From: Lottia gigantea
Taxonomy: Eukaryota > Mollusca > Gastropoda > Lottiidae
Length of the DNA stretch: 64,000 nucleotides
Reading direction: 5' to 3'
NCBI RefSeq assembly: GCF_000327385.1
Contig: NW_008709190.1
Location: 1,219,892-1,283,891 of the forward strand
Shown here: positions 62,301 through 64,000 of the stretch, piece after piece
Numbering within the stretch: the first letter of the stretch is position 1
Layout of the letters: every line of letters begins with the position of its first letter
The notes under the pieces: generated by a model
What the model was told of the DNA's origin: nothing
What the model saw: the letters and a program-made list of their open reading frames with translations, nothing else
Databases searched by the model: none
Made by a program: the position numbers and the translations under genes

Positions 62301-62659
62301 GATGAGGAAGAAGATAAGGAAGAGGAGGAGGATGAGAAAGAGGTCAGTAGTTTTTTGGCTCTTAATGATTTTAGTACATGTCTGAAAGATTTTTAGGTAT
62401 CGAGTTTAACAAAATCTAACTAATCAAGCACAAACTTAAAATTAGACTTGGGTAATTTTTCCATCTCACTATAAATCATGTAAAAAGTTAAATAAAAAAT
62501 TGAAATTTTACTTGGTGAAATTTTTTTGCAAGAAGCATATTTATATGTGATGTATTTGTATAATTCAGCTGGCTTTTAGTGATTTTTTGGTACAAAGACT
62601 TTTTTTTTGCTAAATGTATATTTGTTTTCTATTTTCAGCCTGACCATGATGAATTATAA
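59327..62659 (+). CDS. CALR: calreticulin, 406 aa
   Basis: Ten exons join in phase: 59327-59408, 59838-59945, 60092-60295, 60514-60608, 60799-60933, 61157-61345, 61501-61644, 61908-62000, 62193-62342 and 62639-62659 (1,221 bases). A signal peptide ([16 protein letters not shown]) precedes the lectin-like N-domain, with the signature [14 protein letters not shown] and LIMFGPDICG. The P-domain has three repeats of the [12 protein letters not shown] kind, followed by [28 protein letters not shown] and [14 protein letters not shown]. The C-domain is highly charged and would bind calcium at low affinity. The last exon encodes only PDHDEL, so ER retention relies on HDEL rather than the vertebrate KDEL. 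Calreticulin folds N-glycoproteins with monoglucosylated glycans in the ER lumen and buffers calcium. An ERSE lies upstream. Nothing is missing or odd. Confidence 0.98.
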
Positions 62660-63218
62660 TCCAAATGTTCCTATTCCTTTCATTTTAAATCGCCATTTCA
62701 TCAAATTGTTGGTCATTTTTATCATCCGACGAAGAGGAAACTCCAAGTAATGGGATAATATTTCAAGTGGATAAGCATGGTATTAATATCATAATGCTGT
62801 GCAGTATCTTGTGATATGATTTTTTTCATCTGGCATAAAGACAATTCTACAAAAGTACCTGCTCTTAATTTTAAGTTGTTATATGAAGATTTTTGAAAGC
62901 TATTTTTTTGTTGTGATGTTTTTTTTTTTTTTTTTTTTTTGATGGATGTTGCATTTCAACTTGGGCTACTAAAATCATGATTTCATCGTTACGTTCATGG
63001 TTCTTTTTTTTTTATTATTTAAAAGAAAATATATTTAAGTGTATAGTAAACTTGATGTAAAATATTTCTGTACATTGACAAAAATAGTATGGATGTCTAG
63101 ACACAGTTTTCTGCTGTGTAGATAGAGTATGAAACTGTGTGTAGGCAGCCTTGAAATCTAGACTTAAGGTGAAGAAGTGTATTTTACCAAAATTAGTTAT
63201 AAAAAGTTGTTATATGGT

Positions 63219-63224
63219 AATAAA
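63219..63224 (+). other. candidate poly(A) signal of calreticulin
   Basis: An AATAAA lies 560 bases after the stop codon, followed by a T-rich stretch. Other weaker candidates exist, so the site is provisional. Confidence 0.5.
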
Positions 63225-63249
63225 TACTTCTTTTTTATATAAAATTGTC

Positions 63250-64000
63250 TTTCATTTATTTGCCAGTGGTTGTGAATTTTCTTATGGACAGTTGATTCTT
63301 ATAAAAGGGTAAAGGGACTTCGGCTGTTTCACAACCTATATCAGGATGAAGATATACATGTATTTTGTAAGACTGTGACTATTGTGACTATTTGCACCGC
63401 AATGGTACAAAAATGGGCATTAAAAAACATATGCCTAACCCTAACAAAGTCACTTAACATCATTGTCAATCAAAATGGCTTTATTAAAAAAAAACCTAGC
63501 GTGTCTTAGCCATAGTTAGCAGCAGCAGCCAGTGCAATTTTTAATGGCATTGAACTTAATTCCATTTATCACAGACTTGTCAGGCCCCTCTGACCTTCAT
63601 TACAAAAGCAAGGAATCGAGGTTAAGGGAGCCCAAGATATCTCATGCTAGAATTGATTCCTTTCCCCTCTGAAGTTCCTTTTGGGATCTAGTAAAAGCGA
63701 TTTGGGCAGCATTGAAATCTATATGAAGAAATATGGTAAAATATTTCTAGACCTTCATCATATTAGCGCATATGACTTAACAAACAGAAGGTGACCATGT
63801 AGACTACACTCTAAGATAAGATAGCTGAATTTGAGTTTTATCAGCTGGAAATGTAAATATTCAGATAACTTTGACATGAAAATAACACCATGGGCAAAGA
63901 GAAAGCCCTCACTTGAAACCTATCCCCTTGTTTTTGTTTCTTACTTCATGACCTAGGCCAATGCCTTGAAAACTATTCTCATCTCACTCTAAGGATGGTC
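63250..64000. other. right-end spacer with no recognised gene
   Basis: No exon, RNA gene or long repeat was recognised. The last 60 bases (TGACCTAGGCCAATGCC) resemble the 3' end of the Penelope-like element near 29465 (TGACCTAGGCCAGTGC), so another fragment of that family may begin here. Confidence 0.4.

Noticed and set aside
3180-62659. UFSP2, FAF1 and CALR as a functional protein-quality-control cluster
   Set aside because: The genes are in mixed orientations, tens of kilobases apart, with unrelated genes between them; only CALR shows an ERSE. Chance proximity is sufficient.

Overview
This window reads as animal nuclear DNA, most likely from a lophotrochozoan and probably a mollusc. It is AT-rich. 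Its genes are split by GT-AG introns, and introns and spacers are crowded with short repeats, including the phosphoribose-free 'TATGCCCAC...GTGGGCGTATA' and 'CAGGCCCGTAGCC' types that I associate with mollusc genomes. The species assignment is an inference. All exon models below were built by hand, and reading phase was checked at each junction.

Layout. (1) 340-4940: a head-to-head pair, EFCAB7 on the minus strand (its 3' part lies outside the window) and UFSP2 on the plus strand as one uninterrupted 586-codon frame. (2) 5000-9900: a 37-bp minisatellite with a 185-bp higher-order unit, a two-exon gene I do not recognise (199 aa) with a long hairpin in its intron, and MITE copies. (3) 9903-22298, minus: four long open frames and three short ones splice in phase into one 3,329-aa protein with a ubiquitin-like-looking N-terminus and a very long ankyrin region; I do not know its function. 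(4) 22700-26100: no gene seen, one 50-base assembly gap in poly-G, and a 23-bp tandem array. (5) 26139-42538, plus: FAF1 in 17 exons (689 aa). Its introns hold a Penelope-like element nested in a MITE and a tandem array that multiplies the exon 5 splice donor. (6) 42540-47140: convergent 3' spacer. (7) 47140-53515, minus: a homologue of human C19orf44 (8 exons, 656 aa). (8) 53516-59300: spacer with MITEs and one orphan DIX-like frame. (9) 59327-62659, plus: calreticulin (10 exons, 406 aa, HDEL end) with a perfect ER stress response element in its promoter.

The genes do not form one system. Three touch protein quality control (UFSP2 in UFMylation, FAF1 as a p97/VCP adaptor, calreticulin as an ER lectin chaperone), but nothing in the sequence shows that they are co-regulated, and chance neighbourhood is the default reading. 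The most unusual signals are the splice-donor tandem array in FAF1, the giant ankyrin gene, and several families of TTAA-ended palindromic MITEs, one of which carries TGACGTCA sites.
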